From positions 1,550,001-1,614,000 of the forward strand of contig NZ_CP073347.1 of NCBI RefSeq assembly GCF_024397915.1: a DNA stretch of 64,000 nt, written 5' to 3'. Origin of the DNA: Marinobacterium rhizophilum. Its GTDB lineage: Bacteria; Pseudomonadota; Gammaproteobacteria; Pseudomonadales; Balneatricaceae. The notes under the pieces were generated by a model, which was not told where the DNA came from, ran no database searches, and worked only from the letters and a program-made list of their open reading frames with translations. The position numbers and the translations under genes were made by a program. Shown piece after piece: positions 33,118 through 43,251 of this stretch. Position 1 is the stretch's first letter. Each line of letters opens with the position of its first letter.

Positions 33118-33942
33118 ATGAGCACAACACGCCTGCCGAGCCTCTTTATTCCCCACGGCGCCGGTCCCTGCTTTTTCATGGACTGGCCACCGGCGGGTAC
33201 CTGGGACTCAATGGAAACCTGGCTGCGCAACCTGACCTCCCTGGTCGGTACCCGTCCCCGGGCGCTGCTGGTGATTTCCGCGCACTGGGAAATGCCGGAA
33301 TTTTGTGTCAACACCCAGGCTGCGCCTGAGCTGTTGTACGACTACTACGGATTCCCGCCTCATACGTACCAGCTCAAGTGGCCAGCCGCCGGCAGTCCCG
33401 CCCTGGCCAGTCGCGTTCAGGCGTTACTCGGCGCCGCCGGCATCCCCTCTGGGCAAGAGAACAGGCGCGGCCTCGACCATGGCGTGTTCATACCGCTCAA
33501 GCTCGCCTTTCCCGAGGCGGACATTGCCGTGGTGCAACTGTCGCTGCGCGAAGGGCTCGACCCCGCCGAGCACCTGGCGCTGGGACGGGCACTGGCACCG
33601 TTGCGTGATGAAGGCGTACTGATCATCGGTAGCGGCATGAGTTTTCACAACATGCAGCGCCTGCGCCGTGGCGGCGATCAGGCCGATGCCGATTCGGTGC
33701 GGTTTGACAACTGGCTGGCCGATACCGTTGCCCTGGCGCCGTCTGAACGCGAACAGCACCTGGTAAACTGGGCCACGGCCCCTGGCGGGCGGGCATCGCA
33801 TCCGGCAGAGGAGCACCTGATGCCGCTGCACGTCGTTGCCGGTGCCGCAGGGGATGACCAGGGTCTAAAGGTTTTCGAGGACAGGGTCATGGGCAGCCTG
33901 CAATCGGCGTTCATGTTCGGCGCCGCGGCCAGCGCACCCTGA
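33118..33942 (+). CDS. LigB-type (class III extradiol / DODA-like) dioxygenase
   Basis: A 274-aa non-haem iron or zinc-dependent dioxygenase of the 4,5-DOPA type. Metal ligands are likely the His in LFIPHGAGPC, the His in SAHWEMPEF and the His in GLDHGVFIP, with LHVVAGAAGDD near the end. ATG at 33118 follows GAGG at eight bases. Acts on catechol-like rings. Beside DoxX and a divergent LysR, a combination tied to aromatic or quinone stress. Confidence 0.9.
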   Translation: MSTTRLPSLFIPHGAGPCFFMDWPPAGTWDSMETWLRNLTSLVGTRPRALLVISAHWEMPEFCVNTQAAPELLYDYYGFPPHTYQLKWPAAGSPALASRVQALLGAAGIPSGQENRRGLDHGVFIPLKLAFPEADIAVVQLSLREGLDPAEHLALGRALAPLRDEGVLIIGSGMSFHNMQRLRRGGDQADADSVRFDNWLADTVALAPSEREQHLVNWATAPGGRASHPAEEHLMPLHVVAGAAGDDQGLKVFEDRVMGSLQSAFMFGAAASAP

Positions 33943-33970
33943 ACCCGGCGGGGCATTAAATCCTGAAAAA

Positions 33971-33995
33971 ACCGCCGGTTTCGGCATCCGGCGGT
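33971..33995. terminator. Inverted repeat after the dioxygenase gene
   Basis: ACCGCCGG and CCGGCGGT arms around a 9-base loop, 29 bp after the stop, preceded by six A. Probably a terminator; the plus-strand tail is not T-rich. Confidence 0.5.
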
Positions 33996-34166
33996 CGAAG
34001 CCTGGCGCAAGGCAGTGTTACACTCAGACGCCCTGCTCCGGGCTGTCCCGCAGTCAGGGCCCCCTTTCGTCAAGGAGTCTACTGGATGCCGCTGTTCCCC
34101 CTCTTCCCGCTGGCCATTGCAGGCCGCGCTGTTCCTTCCAGCCCTGGATTCAGGTAACAGGGCAGC

Positions 34167-35024
34167 ATGAAAACTCCAAAACGCATACTGCCCCTGGTTG
34201 AAGATGGCCTGGTGGACGAAGTCATCAGCCGGCTGATGAGCGGCAAGGAAGCCGATGTCTATGTGGTGCGCTGCGGCACCGAAATACGCTGCGCCAAGGT
34301 CTACAAGGAAGCCACCAAACGCAGCTTCAAGCAGGCGGTAAACTACCAGGAAGGCCGCAAGGTCAAGAACAGCCGCCGCGCCCGCGCCATGGAAAAAGGC
34401 TCCAAGTTCGGCCGCAAGCAGCAGGAAGAGACCTGGCAGAACGCCGAAGTCGATGCCCTGTATCGCCTGGCCGCCGCCGGTGTTCGCGTTCCCCAGCCCT
34501 ATGGCTGCATGGACGGCGTGCTGCTGATGGAGTTAATCACCGACGAAGCCGGCGATGTTGCCCCGCGTCTGAGCGACGTTTCCATGGCCCCCGAACAGGC
34601 GCTGGAAGACCATGCCCTGCTGATGCACTACGTGATGCGCATGCTCTGCGCCGGCGTGGTGCATGGCGACCTGTCGGAATTCAATGTTCTGGTGGATGAA
34701 TACGGCCCGGTGATCATCGATCTGCCCCAGGCCGTGGATGCCGCGGCAAACAATCACGCCCAGTCCATGCTGGCGCGGGATGTCGACAACATGACCCACT
34801 ACTATGGCCAGTTCGCCCCTGAACTGCTGGGCAGCCGCTACGCCCAGGAAATCTGGGCGCTGTACGAAGACGGCAAGCTGCACGAGGACATCGAACTGAC
34901 CGGCGAATTCGCCGAAAGCACGCAAAGCGCCGATGTGGACGCGGTGCTGGATGAAATCAAGTCGGTGTTTGCCGAAGAACAGGCGCGCCAGGAACGGCTG
35001 CGCGAGGCCGAACAGGAAACCTGA
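34167..35024 (+). CDS. RIO-type serine/threonine kinase
   Basis: A 285-aa RIO kinase. GKEADVYVV (nucleotide-binding), a lysine in RCAKVYKEAT, catalytic VVHGDLSEFNVLV and metal motif GPVIIDLPQAV are all present. Bacterial RIO kinases of this length are common in Pseudomonas-like genomes; targets are largely unknown. ATG follows a CAGGGCAG stretch. C-terminal 60 residues are acidic and helical. Confidence 0.92.
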   Translation: MKTPKRILPLVEDGLVDEVISRLMSGKEADVYVVRCGTEIRCAKVYKEATKRSFKQAVNYQEGRKVKNSRRARAMEKGSKFGRKQQEETWQNAEVDALYRLAAAGVRVPQPYGCMDGVLLMELITDEAGDVAPRLSDVSMAPEQALEDHALLMHYVMRMLCAGVVHGDLSEFNVLVDEYGPVIIDLPQAVDAAANNHAQSMLARDVDNMTHYYGQFAPELLGSRYAQEIWALYEDGKLHEDIELTGEFAESTQSADVDAVLDEIKSVFAEEQARQERLREAEQET

Positions 35025-35081
35025 CGGCCGTCAGCCGGACGGGCGCCCGGGCCTCAGCCCAGCGGGCGTCACCGTCCCCGG

Positions 35082-35618
35082 TCACACCTGCTGCAATACC
35101 GTCCAGGAGACTTCGCATTCGCCGCCGGCCGCCGCGATGTAGGCCGAGTCGCCGGTAAGGGTCACGGACAGGTCCATGGTACGCTCCACCAAGACTGCCA
35201 GCGCTTCGATTTCTGGCCATTCAAAGCGGTACATGGACGCCTTCAGGGCATTGAACTTGCTGCGGCTCTGCTCCCACCAGACATCGGACTTGGTATTGAA
35301 GCTGTACACCCGCACTTCCCGCGCCTGGTGCGTGGCCTTCTTGACGCGCTCCGGCACCGGTTCACCCACATCGACCCAGAGCGCAATCTGATCATCCAGG
35401 GTGCGGGCCCAGATATCGGGTTCTTCAGCCGCGCTGATACCCTTGGTAAAGACCAGGGACTCGCAGGCATTCAGACAGTAGGCCAGTACCCGTACCATCA
35501 TCCTCTCGAGGGTTTCGGACGGATGCTGGGCAATGGTCAGGTTGAGGGTGTCGTAATAGTCGCGGTTCAGATCGGACAGCGAAATCCGCGCTTTGTAAAT
35601 GGTAGGTTTGACTGCCAC
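35082..35618 (-). CDS. yaeQ: YaeQ family protein
   Basis: A 178-aa protein of the YaeQ family, with a PD-(D/E)xK nuclease-like fold. Opening KPTIYKARISLSDLNRDYYD, then SAAEEPDIWARTLDDQIALW (acidic pair) and ending with a compact beta domain. Length is typical. Once proposed as an RfaH suppressor; real role unproven. Stand-alone gene, convergent with the RIO kinase. Confidence 0.93.
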   Translation of the reverse strand: MAVKPTIYKARISLSDLNRDYYDTLNLTIAQHPSETLERMMVRVLAYCLNACESLVFTKGISAAEEPDIWARTLDDQIALWVDVGEPVPERVKKATHQAREVRVYSFNTKSDVWWEQSRSKFNALKASMYRFEWPEIEALAVLVERTMDLSVTLTGDSAYIAAAGGECEVSWTVLQQV

Positions 35619-35794
35619 AGATAAGGACCTTGAGAATTCGAAAACGGCATCCCGACCGTGCCACGATCAGGGCTGGGCCGAGATAGTGCCTCATCTGTGC
35701 GGGACTGGCCAGCGGCTTTTGGCCGCGGTACTGAGAAAGTACAACCCCCGGTGGCCAGAGAGCAATCCGCGTTTGTGGCCGGCACACGACTGGC

Positions 35795-37513
35795 TTATGT
35801 AAGCGGAGTTTTGCCGTTTCTCAGTATTGACGCCAAGTCCTGCGCCGACGCCGGGCGTTGCAGGTAGTAGCCCTGCACCAGGCCGCAGCCTTCATTACGC
35901 AAGAACTCGAGCTGCTCAAGGGTTTCGACGCCCTCGGCTATCACACTAATGTTGAGCTTTGCCGCCATCGCAATAATTGCACTGTTAATGGCAACATCGT
36001 CCTCGTCCTGCGGTATATCACTTACAAAGGAGCGGTCAATTTTGAGCGCATCGACTGGAAAACGCTTGAGATAACTCAGACTGGAGTAACCGGTACCGAA
36101 GTCGTCGAGCGATATTGAGACGCCGCAGGCCCGCAATTCCTGCAACGTTTTCAGGGACGCTGCCGTATCCTGCATCAGGACACTCTCGGTAATTTCCACC
36201 TCCAGGCATTCAGGTGGCAGTTCATTTTCGTCGAGCACCGCCTTGACGAGCTCCACCAGGTTTTTCTGTCGGAACTGGCAGGCAGAAAAATTGACTGCAA
36301 CTCGCAGGGGCGGATAGCCCGTATCTCGCCAGATCCTTGCCTGTGCACAGGCCTTGCGCAGCACCCACTCACCTATCGGCACCACGAGACCAGACTCTTC
36401 TGCCAACGGGATAAACCGCTCCGGGCTTACCAGTCCCCGCTCAGGGCACTGCCAGCGCAGCAACGCTTCAACACCGACGATACGGCCGCTCGCCAGTTCG
36501 ACCTGGGGCTGATAGTGCAACACGAACTCCCGTTGATCGAGTGCGCGTCGCAGCGCCTTCAACAGCTCCAGCCTCTGGGCTTTTTTCGCACCGATTTCCG
36601 GGCGGTAGAACTCGTAACTGCCGCCACCGGTCTGCTTCGCCAGATACATCGACATATCGGCATTGCGCAGCAGCTCCTCACTGTCGGTGCCGTCCGTTGG
36701 AAAGACACTGATGCCCAGGCTCGCCCGAACCTGCAGTCTCTGCTCAGCAACGTCAAAGGGTTGCGATAACTGGTCGAGAATCTTCCGGGCCGCCACTGCA
36801 GCATCGTCGCGATGCTCCAGGTTGGTCAGAATCAGGGTAAACTCATCGCCAGAAAGGCGCGCCACCGTATCACTGGTGCGCACGGCCTGGGTCAGGCGAT
36901 GCGCGACTGTCATTAGCAGATTATCTCCGGCGTTGTGACCAAGACTGTCGTTAACATCCTTGAAATTGTCCAGATCAAGATAAAGTACGCCGACCAGACC
37001 GGACGATCGCTCGGCCGCCCGCAGGCTCTGACTGAGACGATCAATAAACAACACCCGGTTCGGCAGCCCCGTGAGCACATCATAGTTGGCCAGGAAATGC
37101 AGCCGCTTTTGGGCTTCACGATTCTCACGGCGTGTCACGGCTTCGCGCAGCTCGCGTTCGACCGCCGGGGCCAACCGCTTAAGGTGACCTTTGATCAAGT
37201 AATCCTGGGCCCCCTGCTTGATCGCCGCGACAGCTCTTTCTTCTCCGATGGTGCCGGATACGAAGATGAAGGGCATGTCTGGGCTGTGCCGTCTTACAAT
37301 ATCGAGGGCATCGCGACCGTTAAAGGCCGGCATGGTGAAGTCAGAAAAGACGATATCCCACGACTCCTGCTGCAACGCACTTTCGAGAGCCTCGCGCGTG
37401 TCGACACAAACATAACTCGGATTGTACCCGCCACGCTTGAGCTCATTCACCAGCAGCAGGGTGTCGTTCAATTCATCCTCTACTATCAGCGCCCGCAAAG
37501 ATTCAATACTCAT
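35795..37513 (-). CDS. Response regulator with GGDEF and EAL domains
   Basis: A 572-aa cytoplasmic protein, last of the signalling operon. REC (about 1-125; phospho-Asp in DIVFSDFTMP), GGDEF (about 145-305; RTSD inhibitory-site motif five residues before SGDEF), EAL (about 320-565; VEALLRWQ, ITESVLMQ, LDDFGTGYSS). Both enzymatic motifs look intact, so it may make and break cyclic di-GMP under control of the upstream kinases. Begins 68 bp after the single-domain regulator. Confidence 0.93.
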   Translation of the reverse strand: MSIESLRALIVEDELNDTLLLVNELKRGGYNPSYVCVDTREALESALQQESWDIVFSDFTMPAFNGRDALDIVRRHSPDMPFIFVSGTIGEERAVAAIKQGAQDYLIKGHLKRLAPAVERELREAVTRRENREAQKRLHFLANYDVLTGLPNRVLFIDRLSQSLRAAERSSGLVGVLYLDLDNFKDVNDSLGHNAGDNLLMTVAHRLTQAVRTSDTVARLSGDEFTLILTNLEHRDDAAVAARKILDQLSQPFDVAEQRLQVRASLGISVFPTDGTDSEELLRNADMSMYLAKQTGGGSYEFYRPEIGAKKAQRLELLKALRRALDQREFVLHYQPQVELASGRIVGVEALLRWQCPERGLVSPERFIPLAEESGLVVPIGEWVLRKACAQARIWRDTGYPPLRVAVNFSACQFRQKNLVELVKAVLDENELPPECLEVEITESVLMQDTAASLKTLQELRACGVSISLDDFGTGYSSLSYLKRFPVDALKIDRSFVSDIPQDEDDVAINSAIIAMAAKLNISVIAEGVETLEQLEFLRNEGCGLVQGYYLQRPASAQDLASILRNGKTPLT

Positions 37514-37581
37514 CGTCTAATCATCCATGTTATACGACATCGAACAGGCTTTTAGTCGCGCCCTTTCCATCAGATACCATG

Positions 37582-38013
37582 CTAGGGCAGTTCGTTCAGC
37601 GACAGCCAATAGAGGCCGAGATGACTTACCGTCTGGGCAAACTCGACAAAATCCACCGGTTTGCGCACGTAACTGTTTGCACCCAGAGTGTAGGCACTGA
37701 TCAGGTCCTGTTCCTCTTTCGACGACGTAAGAACCACCACCGGAACGAGCCTGGTCATTGAATGCGCGCGAATTCTGCGCAGGACTTCCAGGCCATCGAC
37801 CCTGGGCAGTTTCAGATCCAGCAGCACAACGGCGGGCAGTGACGCCGCGTCACAGCCTTGCGGCTGATCGGGGGGGAAGAGGTACTCCAGAGCCTCGACA
37901 CCGTCCCTGGCAACCACGATCGGGTTGCGAATTTCACTTTTCCTGAACGCCCGCAGCGCCAGTGCCTCGTCATCAGGATTATCCTCAACCAGCAGTATCG
38001 GATTCCGAGTCAT
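37582..38013 (-). CDS. Single-domain response regulator
   Basis: A 143-aa REC protein of the Rcp1 type: ILLVEDNPDDEALALRAF, phospho-Asp in VVLLDLKLPRVDG, conserved Lys in VRKPVDFVEF. No output domain. Its ATG overlaps the end of the 38010-39140 kinase by four bases, pointing to that kinase as donor. Confidence 0.92.
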   Translation of the reverse strand: MTRNPILLVEDNPDDEALALRAFRKSEIRNPIVVARDGVEALEYLFPPDQPQGCDAASLPAVVLLDLKLPRVDGLEVLRRIRAHSMTRLVPVVVLTSSKEEQDLISAYTLGANSYVRKPVDFVEFAQTVSHLGLYWLSLNELP

Positions 38014-39140
38014 GCCCCATGCCCCTCGCCATTAGGCAGTGTAAAATAAAAAGTCGCACCCTCACCCACGGCAGCCTGGGCCCAGATACGCCCGGCATGG
38101 CGGTGAATGATGCGCTGCACTGTTGCCAGCCCGATACCGGTTCCGGGGTACTCCTGTTCATGGTGCAGACGCTGGAAAGCGCCAAAGAGTTTATCCGCGT
38201 ACGCCATATCGAACCCGGCACCGTTATCCCGCACATAATAGCAAGTCTCGCCGTTAAGCAAGTCCAGGCCAAACTCGATCTTCGCAACCTGGCACTTGCC
38301 GGAATATTTCCAGGCATTGTTCATCAGGTTTTCCAGTACTGCACGTATCAGATGCGGGTCGGCCTGAACAATGGCAGCGGGAGCGATCACCAGCTCAACC
38401 TTGCGGTCAGGATCGCTGCCCCGTATGTCCGCCATCACGGATTCGGCCAGAGCGCTGATATCAAGGGAGCTGCGATTCAAGCCGGCTCGGCTGATGCGCG
38501 ACAATGAGAGCAAGGCGTCGATCAGGGTACCCATTCGCTGGGCGGCAGCTCGCACCCTTGCCAGATAATCACTGCCGACATCCCCCAACTGATCGCCATA
38601 GTCTTCCATCAGCGCCTGACTGAAACCGTCGATAGCACGCAGCGGGGCACGCAGATCATGCGACACCGAATAGCTGAAGGCTTCGAGCTCCTTGTTGGCA
38701 GCCTCCAGTTCCTCGGTACGGCGATGCAGCTCCTGCTCGTGCTCGTACATGTCGATAAACAGTTTTACCTTGTTGAGCAACACTTCCGGCTTGAATGGCT
38801 TGACGATATAGCTGAAGGCCCCCTTCTCATAGCCATGGAAGATATTGATATGCTCGGTATAAATGGCCGATATAAATATAAAGGGCATCTTGGCCGTTTT
38901 TTCTTCCTGACGCAGCAGCTCAGCCAATTCGTAGCCATCCATTTCGGGCATCTGGATGTCCAGCAGCGCCAGCGCGAAATCGTGATGCAGCGTCAGCCTC
39001 AAGGCTTCGTTGCCACTGGCCGCGCGATACAGTTCGACCGGCAGATGCCGCAGCAGGCGCTCAAGCACCAGCAGATTTTCAGGTTTGTCATCCACCATCA
39101 GGATCTTCGGTCTTGTCAGCAGTAGCGTACTATCATGCAT
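38010..39140 (-). CDS. REC-histidine kinase (soluble)
   Basis: About 376 aa. N-terminal REC (about 10-125; DFALALLDIQMPEMDG), a coiled-coil linker, HisKA with FSYSVSHDLRAPLRAIDGFS (phospho-His), and an HATPase with NNAWKYSG, DNGAGFD and GTGIGLA. No transmembrane segment, so it is driven by its REC domain, probably from the big hybrid kinase upstream. ATG at 39140 overlaps the upstream stop (TAATG); a start five codons earlier is possible. Confidence 0.92.
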   Translation of the reverse strand: MHDSTLLLTRPKILMVDDKPENLLVLERLLRHLPVELYRAASGNEALRLTLHHDFALALLDIQMPEMDGYELAELLRQEEKTAKMPFIFISAIYTEHINIFHGYEKGAFSYIVKPFKPEVLLNKVKLFIDMYEHEQELHRRTEELEAANKELEAFSYSVSHDLRAPLRAIDGFSQALMEDYGDQLGDVGSDYLARVRAAAQRMGTLIDALLSLSRISRAGLNRSSLDISALAESVMADIRGSDPDRKVELVIAPAAIVQADPHLIRAVLENLMNNAWKYSGKCQVAKIEFGLDLLNGETCYYVRDNGAGFDMAYADKLFGAFQRLHHEQEYPGTGIGLATVQRIIHRHAGRIWAQAAVGEGATFYFTLPNGEGHGA

Positions 39141-42100
39141 CACTTTCTTACCCATATTCTCATGAGAGACATCAAGCGCTCGATATCCACCGGTTTCGAT
39201 ATATAGTCATTGGCACCGGCGTCGATACATTTCTGGCGATCTTCCTTCATCGCCTTGGCGGTCAGGGCGAGGATCGGCAACTCCCGGAATTCCCTGCGCT
39301 GGCGAATCCGCTGCATGCATTCGTAGCCGTCCATCTCCGGCATCATGATGTCCATCAGCACAAAATCCATGTTCGGATACGCATCCAGTATTTTCAGCGC
39401 GGCACAGCCGTTCTCCGCCTTGTGGATGTCCATGCCTCTTTCCTTGAGCACCTTGCCAAGAGCGAACACGTTACGCATGTCATCGTCGACCAGCAAAACC
39501 TGCTTGCCCTGCAGCAGTTCCTCCTTGTCATACAAACGGGTGATCATATCCTTTTTGGATGCCGGCAGATCCTTGACTGTCCGGTGAAGGAAAAGCGCCG
39601 TTTCGTCGAGTAACCGCTCTTCGCTTTTTACGCCTTTAACAATGATTGTCTCGGTGTACTGTTGCAGCTCGTCGTTTTCCTGCGGTGTCAGTTCCTTGCC
39701 GGTATACACAATGATGGGTGGCATCTTGTCGCCGCTTTTCTTTTTCATGGCCTGTATCAGCTCGAAACCACTGATATCCGGCAAGCCTACATCGAGCACG
39801 ATGCAATCAATGGCGTTATCGTCATATATTCTCAGTGCCTCCTGGGCCGTAGCGGCGCCAATGCACTGTACGTCGCCATTACCGATAAGTTGCATAATGG
39901 CCTTGCGCATTGCTTCGTTATCCTCAACGATCAGCAGGTTTTTCATTTTACGGTTAATAAAACCCTCAATGCGCTCGAAAACCTCATCGAGCTGCGCCTT
40001 GGTGACCGGTTTGGTCAGGTAGTCAACTGCGCCGTACCTGATCAGGTCCAGCGACTTTTCATTCGCTGACACGATATGAACGGGGATATGCCGCACAGCC
40101 GGATCGTTCTTTAACTCCTTGAGCACCATGTGTCCATTGATACCCGGCAGCTCCAGATCCAGAATGATCGCCTGCGGCAGATATTCAGCCGCAAGGCGAA
40201 GCCCGTCCTCACCCGTTGCCGCACTGATGTACTTGAGACCCTTTTGCATGGCCTGTGCGGCCAGTACCCGCGCAAAATCAGCATCATCTTCGATGATCAA
40301 TACAACCGGCTCCTTCTCCCGGAGATCGTCACGCTGATCAGCAATGCCGGGGTAATTCAAAAACCGGCTTTGACCGGGGTCCACCGCAACCTTTTCCGCC
40401 ATGCGCTGCGGTGGCTGCGGTTTCCCAGCGGGCGAAGAGCCGGAAATTTCCAACGGCAACTCCAAAGTAAAGCGTGAACCTTCGCCCAGGGTACTGTTCA
40501 TCGTCACACTGCCGCCGAGCAATTTGGCCAATTCACGGCAAATGGACAGTCCCAGTCCGGTGCCCCCATATTTCCTTGCAGTGCCACCCTCTGCCTGAAC
40601 GAAGGCTTCAAAAATTGTATCCTGCTTGTCTTCTGCAACACCGATGCCGGTATCAGTCACGGTAATGGAGAGGGTCTCATTCGAATGCCGCTGAAAACTG
40701 ATCTCAACACCGCCATCATCGGAAAACTTCAGTGCGTTCGAAATGAGATTATTAAGTATCTGTTCCAACCGGTGGCGATCGGTACGAATGGCGCCGGGCA
40801 GTGATGGGTCAACCGACACGTCCAGTGTCAAGTTCTTCTCCTGCGCCAGACGCCGGAAATTACGCTTCAGGTCGTCGGCAAAACCAGCAAGGTCGAGGCG
40901 GGTAACATTCACCTCAAGCCGCCCAGCCTCAACCTTGGAAAGGTCGAGAACATCGTTAATCAGAAGCAACAGATCCTGCCCGCTCTTGCTGATCACCTGG
41001 GCGCTTTCTACCTGTTCATCGTCAAGGTTGCCCTGGGCATTCGCGGCCAGGTCATTTGCCAGTATCAACAGGCTATTCAATGGTGTGCGCAACTCATGAC
41101 TCATGTTGGCAAGGAATTCACTCTTGTATTTACTGCTGATCTCCAACTGCCGGGCTTTTAGCTGCATGTTTTCGCTGGCGTTTTCCAGTTCCCTATTTTT
41201 TTCCACAATAAGCTGTGTCTGCTCTTCCAGCTCTTCGTTGGCGGTTTGCAGCTCCTCTTGCTGCTCGCCAAGCTGCTGGGCTTGCTCTTCCAGCTCTTCG
41301 TTGGTTTGCTCAAGTTCTTCCTGCTGCTGCTGCAACTCCTCGCTTTGCTGCTGCGTTTCTTCAAGCAGCTGCTTGATTTTCAGATGGGCGACGGCAGAGT
41401 GGAGTGATATGGCAATCGTCTTCATGCTGGATTGAACAAATGCCTGCTCCAGCTCGCTGAATGGCTCAAACTTGCCCAGTTCCAGAACCCCCAGGGTACT
41501 GTCTTCGAAAGAAAACGGGCACAGGTACAGGTACCCTGGCGCAGCATCGATGACCGATGACCTTACGCGTATGCAGTCTTCACCGATATCAGAGACGGCC
41601 ACCGGTGTTTCCCCTGCGGCGACCTGGCCAACCAGCCCTTCGCCCATGCTGAAACAACGGGCCCTATCTCGGCCTGCAAAGGCATACCCCCCCATCAGCG
41701 ACAGCCGCTTCTGCGCTTCATCCGCCAAGTACAGGGAGCCAACAGCGGCACCGGTATAGGACGCCATAAATGCCACAATACTTGTCGCCAGCTGCTCAAG
41801 ACTCTTGTCGCCACGCATGGCGACGTTAAGGTCGTTTTGCCCGCTGGTAAGCCAGTTAAACCGTTCAGATTCCTGCGTCTTGGCCCTGAGCGAGTCGCGC
41901 ATATTGACAAGCGCTACCCCGAGGGCCTCCAGCTCCGAAGAGCCATTGACGTTCACATCAACATCCAGCATGCCGTTGCCGATATGCTCCGCCACGTCGA
42001 CTGCCTGGGCTACGGGACGGGTAATGGAGCGAATAATGAAAATGGATAGCAGGACACTGACCAATAACCCGATACCCAGCAACGCCCGTTCAAAGTTAGT

Positions 42101-42655
42101 CAGAAAGTTTATTTGGCTGGATATAAGGTTGAAATCAGTCCGCAAAAGCGACCGCTGGTCATCGACCATTTCACTCAGGACAATATTCACCTGTTCCCCA
42201 AGCGGCAGGACTTTACTGCCCAGTAGTGCTATTGCCTGCTGTCTGTCGGTGGCTGCGAGTGCATCCACCTGGTTCTCGTAAAATTCCAGTTCATCCAGCA
42301 GAGCTTTCAGGTTGTCCAGCCGGGCGACATTGTCAGCATTCGTCCAGTTGCGTGACAGGGATTCAAACCGGCTGAGCGGCGCCCTGATATTATTCACCCA
42401 TACCTGCCGACGCTGCTCCCTGAATTGCTCCTCTCCCACTATAAGCCACCCCTGCAACGCCGCGAGAGAAGAGCCCGTACCCTGTTCGATTTCCAACCCG
42501 GCCTTGGCTGTTGGCTCCCGCACCTCGATGAGACGCCCGGCGATCTGGTGTAATACGCCAACCTGCCAGATGGTAAGCACCACGGCGGCAGCCAGCACCA
42601 ACACCATCAGGGTGTAACCAAGACCGATTTTCTGGGCCAGCGTTCTGATTTTCAT
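39140..42655 (-). CDS. Membrane hybrid sensor kinase with HAMP, GAF and three REC domains
   Basis: A 1171-aa kinase. TM1 about 9-30, a helical periplasmic domain (CHASE3/4HB-like), TM2 about 188-208, HAMP, GAF (about 280-430), a long Gln/Glu coiled coil (about 430-515), HisKA with NMSHELRTPLNSLLILA, HATPase (GTGLGLSICRELAK), then three REC domains with Asp in AIILDLELPG, CIVLDVGLPD and FVLMDIMMPE. Starts inside the cheB stop (ATGA). The coiled coil resembles the signalling helix of CheBR-linked kinases. Confidence 0.95.
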   Translation of the reverse strand: MKIRTLAQKIGLGYTLMVLVLAAAVVLTIWQVGVLHQIAGRLIEVREPTAKAGLEIEQGTGSSLAALQGWLIVGEEQFREQRRQVWVNNIRAPLSRFESLSRNWTNADNVARLDNLKALLDELEFYENQVDALAATDRQQAIALLGSKVLPLGEQVNIVLSEMVDDQRSLLRTDFNLISSQINFLTNFERALLGIGLLVSVLLSIFIIRSITRPVAQAVDVAEHIGNGMLDVDVNVNGSSELEALGVALVNMRDSLRAKTQESERFNWLTSGQNDLNVAMRGDKSLEQLATSIVAFMASYTGAAVGSLYLADEAQKRLSLMGGYAFAGRDRARCFSMGEGLVGQVAAGETPVAVSDIGEDCIRVRSSVIDAAPGYLYLCPFSFEDSTLGVLELGKFEPFSELEQAFVQSSMKTIAISLHSAVAHLKIKQLLEETQQQSEELQQQQEELEQTNEELEEQAQQLGEQQEELQTANEELEEQTQLIVEKNRELENASENMQLKARQLEISSKYKSEFLANMSHELRTPLNSLLILANDLAANAQGNLDDEQVESAQVISKSGQDLLLLINDVLDLSKVEAGRLEVNVTRLDLAGFADDLKRNFRRLAQEKNLTLDVSVDPSLPGAIRTDRHRLEQILNNLISNALKFSDDGGVEISFQRHSNETLSITVTDTGIGVAEDKQDTIFEAFVQAEGGTARKYGGTGLGLSICRELAKLLGGSVTMNSTLGEGSRFTLELPLEISGSSPAGKPQPPQRMAEKVAVDPGQSRFLNYPGIADQRDDLREKEPVVLIIEDDADFARVLAAQAMQKGLKYISAATGEDGLRLAAEYLPQAIILDLELPGINGHMVLKELKNDPAVRHIPVHIVSANEKSLDLIRYGAVDYLTKPVTKAQLDEVFERIEGFINRKMKNLLIVEDNEAMRKAIMQLIGNGDVQCIGAATAQEALRIYDDNAIDCIVLDVGLPDISGFELIQAMKKKSGDKMPPIIVYTGKELTPQENDELQQYTETIIVKGVKSEERLLDETALFLHRTVKDLPASKKDMITRLYDKEELLQGKQVLLVDDDMRNVFALGKVLKERGMDIHKAENGCAALKILDAYPNMDFVLMDIMMPEMDGYECMQRIRQRREFRELPILALTAKAMKEDRQKCIDAGANDYISKPVDIERLMSLMRIWVRK

Positions 42656-43251
42656 ATTATTCCTCGGGTCCGTTGCATTGCACTCAGCCGTATAAGCAGC
42701 GCACGAATCTCATCGATGGTAAGCACGTAGTCCGGATCGGCGATTCGAATGGCAGCCCGAGGCATGGCGCCCGACGCCGCGGTTTCAGGGTCCTGTACGA
42801 TGGTCAGCCCGCCCCTTTCCTTGATCGCTTTAAGCCCCCTGGCACCATCCGAATTGGCGCCCGTCATAACGATCCCGATCAGGCCGGCTCCGCAGCTTTG
42901 CGCCGCGGTCTCGAACAAAACATCAATGGAGGGCCTGGCATAGTTAACGCTTTCATCCAGTGTCAGGGTACAGCTGCGATTCTCTTCAAGCAGCAAATGG
43001 TAATTGGCGGGGGCCAGGTACACCCTGCCCGGCACTATGACTTCTTTTTCATCGGCTTCCTTTATCTCGAGTGCGCACTGTGCGTTCAGCATTGAGACCC
43101 AGCTGCCATCAGATCGAGGGGATATGTGCTGAACAATGAGTATTGCGAACGACAGGTTTCCAGGCAGCTCCGTCAACAGCGCCTTGAGCGCCTGCATGCC
43201 GCCAGAAGATGTCCCTATAACCACCACTTCAAACTTTCGCCACTTATCCAT
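42652..43251 (-). CDS. cheB: CheB-type methylesterase domain protein
   Basis: A 199-aa catalytic CheB domain without the usual REC domain. Catalytic triad visible: Ser in VIGTSSGGMQAL, His in LIVQHISPR, Asp in TGANSDGARG. Removes methyl groups from receptor glutamates. Overlaps cheR by eight bases upstream and the hybrid kinase by four downstream. No chemoreceptor or CheA/CheW is in the operon, so its substrate may be the hybrid kinase's own helical region. Confidence 0.9.
   Translation of the reverse strand: MDKWRKFEVVVIGTSSGGMQALKALLTELPGNLSFAILIVQHISPRSDGSWVSMLNAQCALEIKEADEKEVIVPGRVYLAPANYHLLLEENRSCTLTLDESVNYARPSIDVLFETAAQSCGAGLIGIVMTGANSDGARGLKAIKERGGLTIVQDPETAASGAMPRAAIRIADPDYVLTIDEIRALLIRLSAMQRTRGII

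Noticed and set aside
41103..41435. Ser/Cys-rich 110-codon frame
   Set aside because: Low-complexity reading of the antisense of the hybrid kinase coiled coil.
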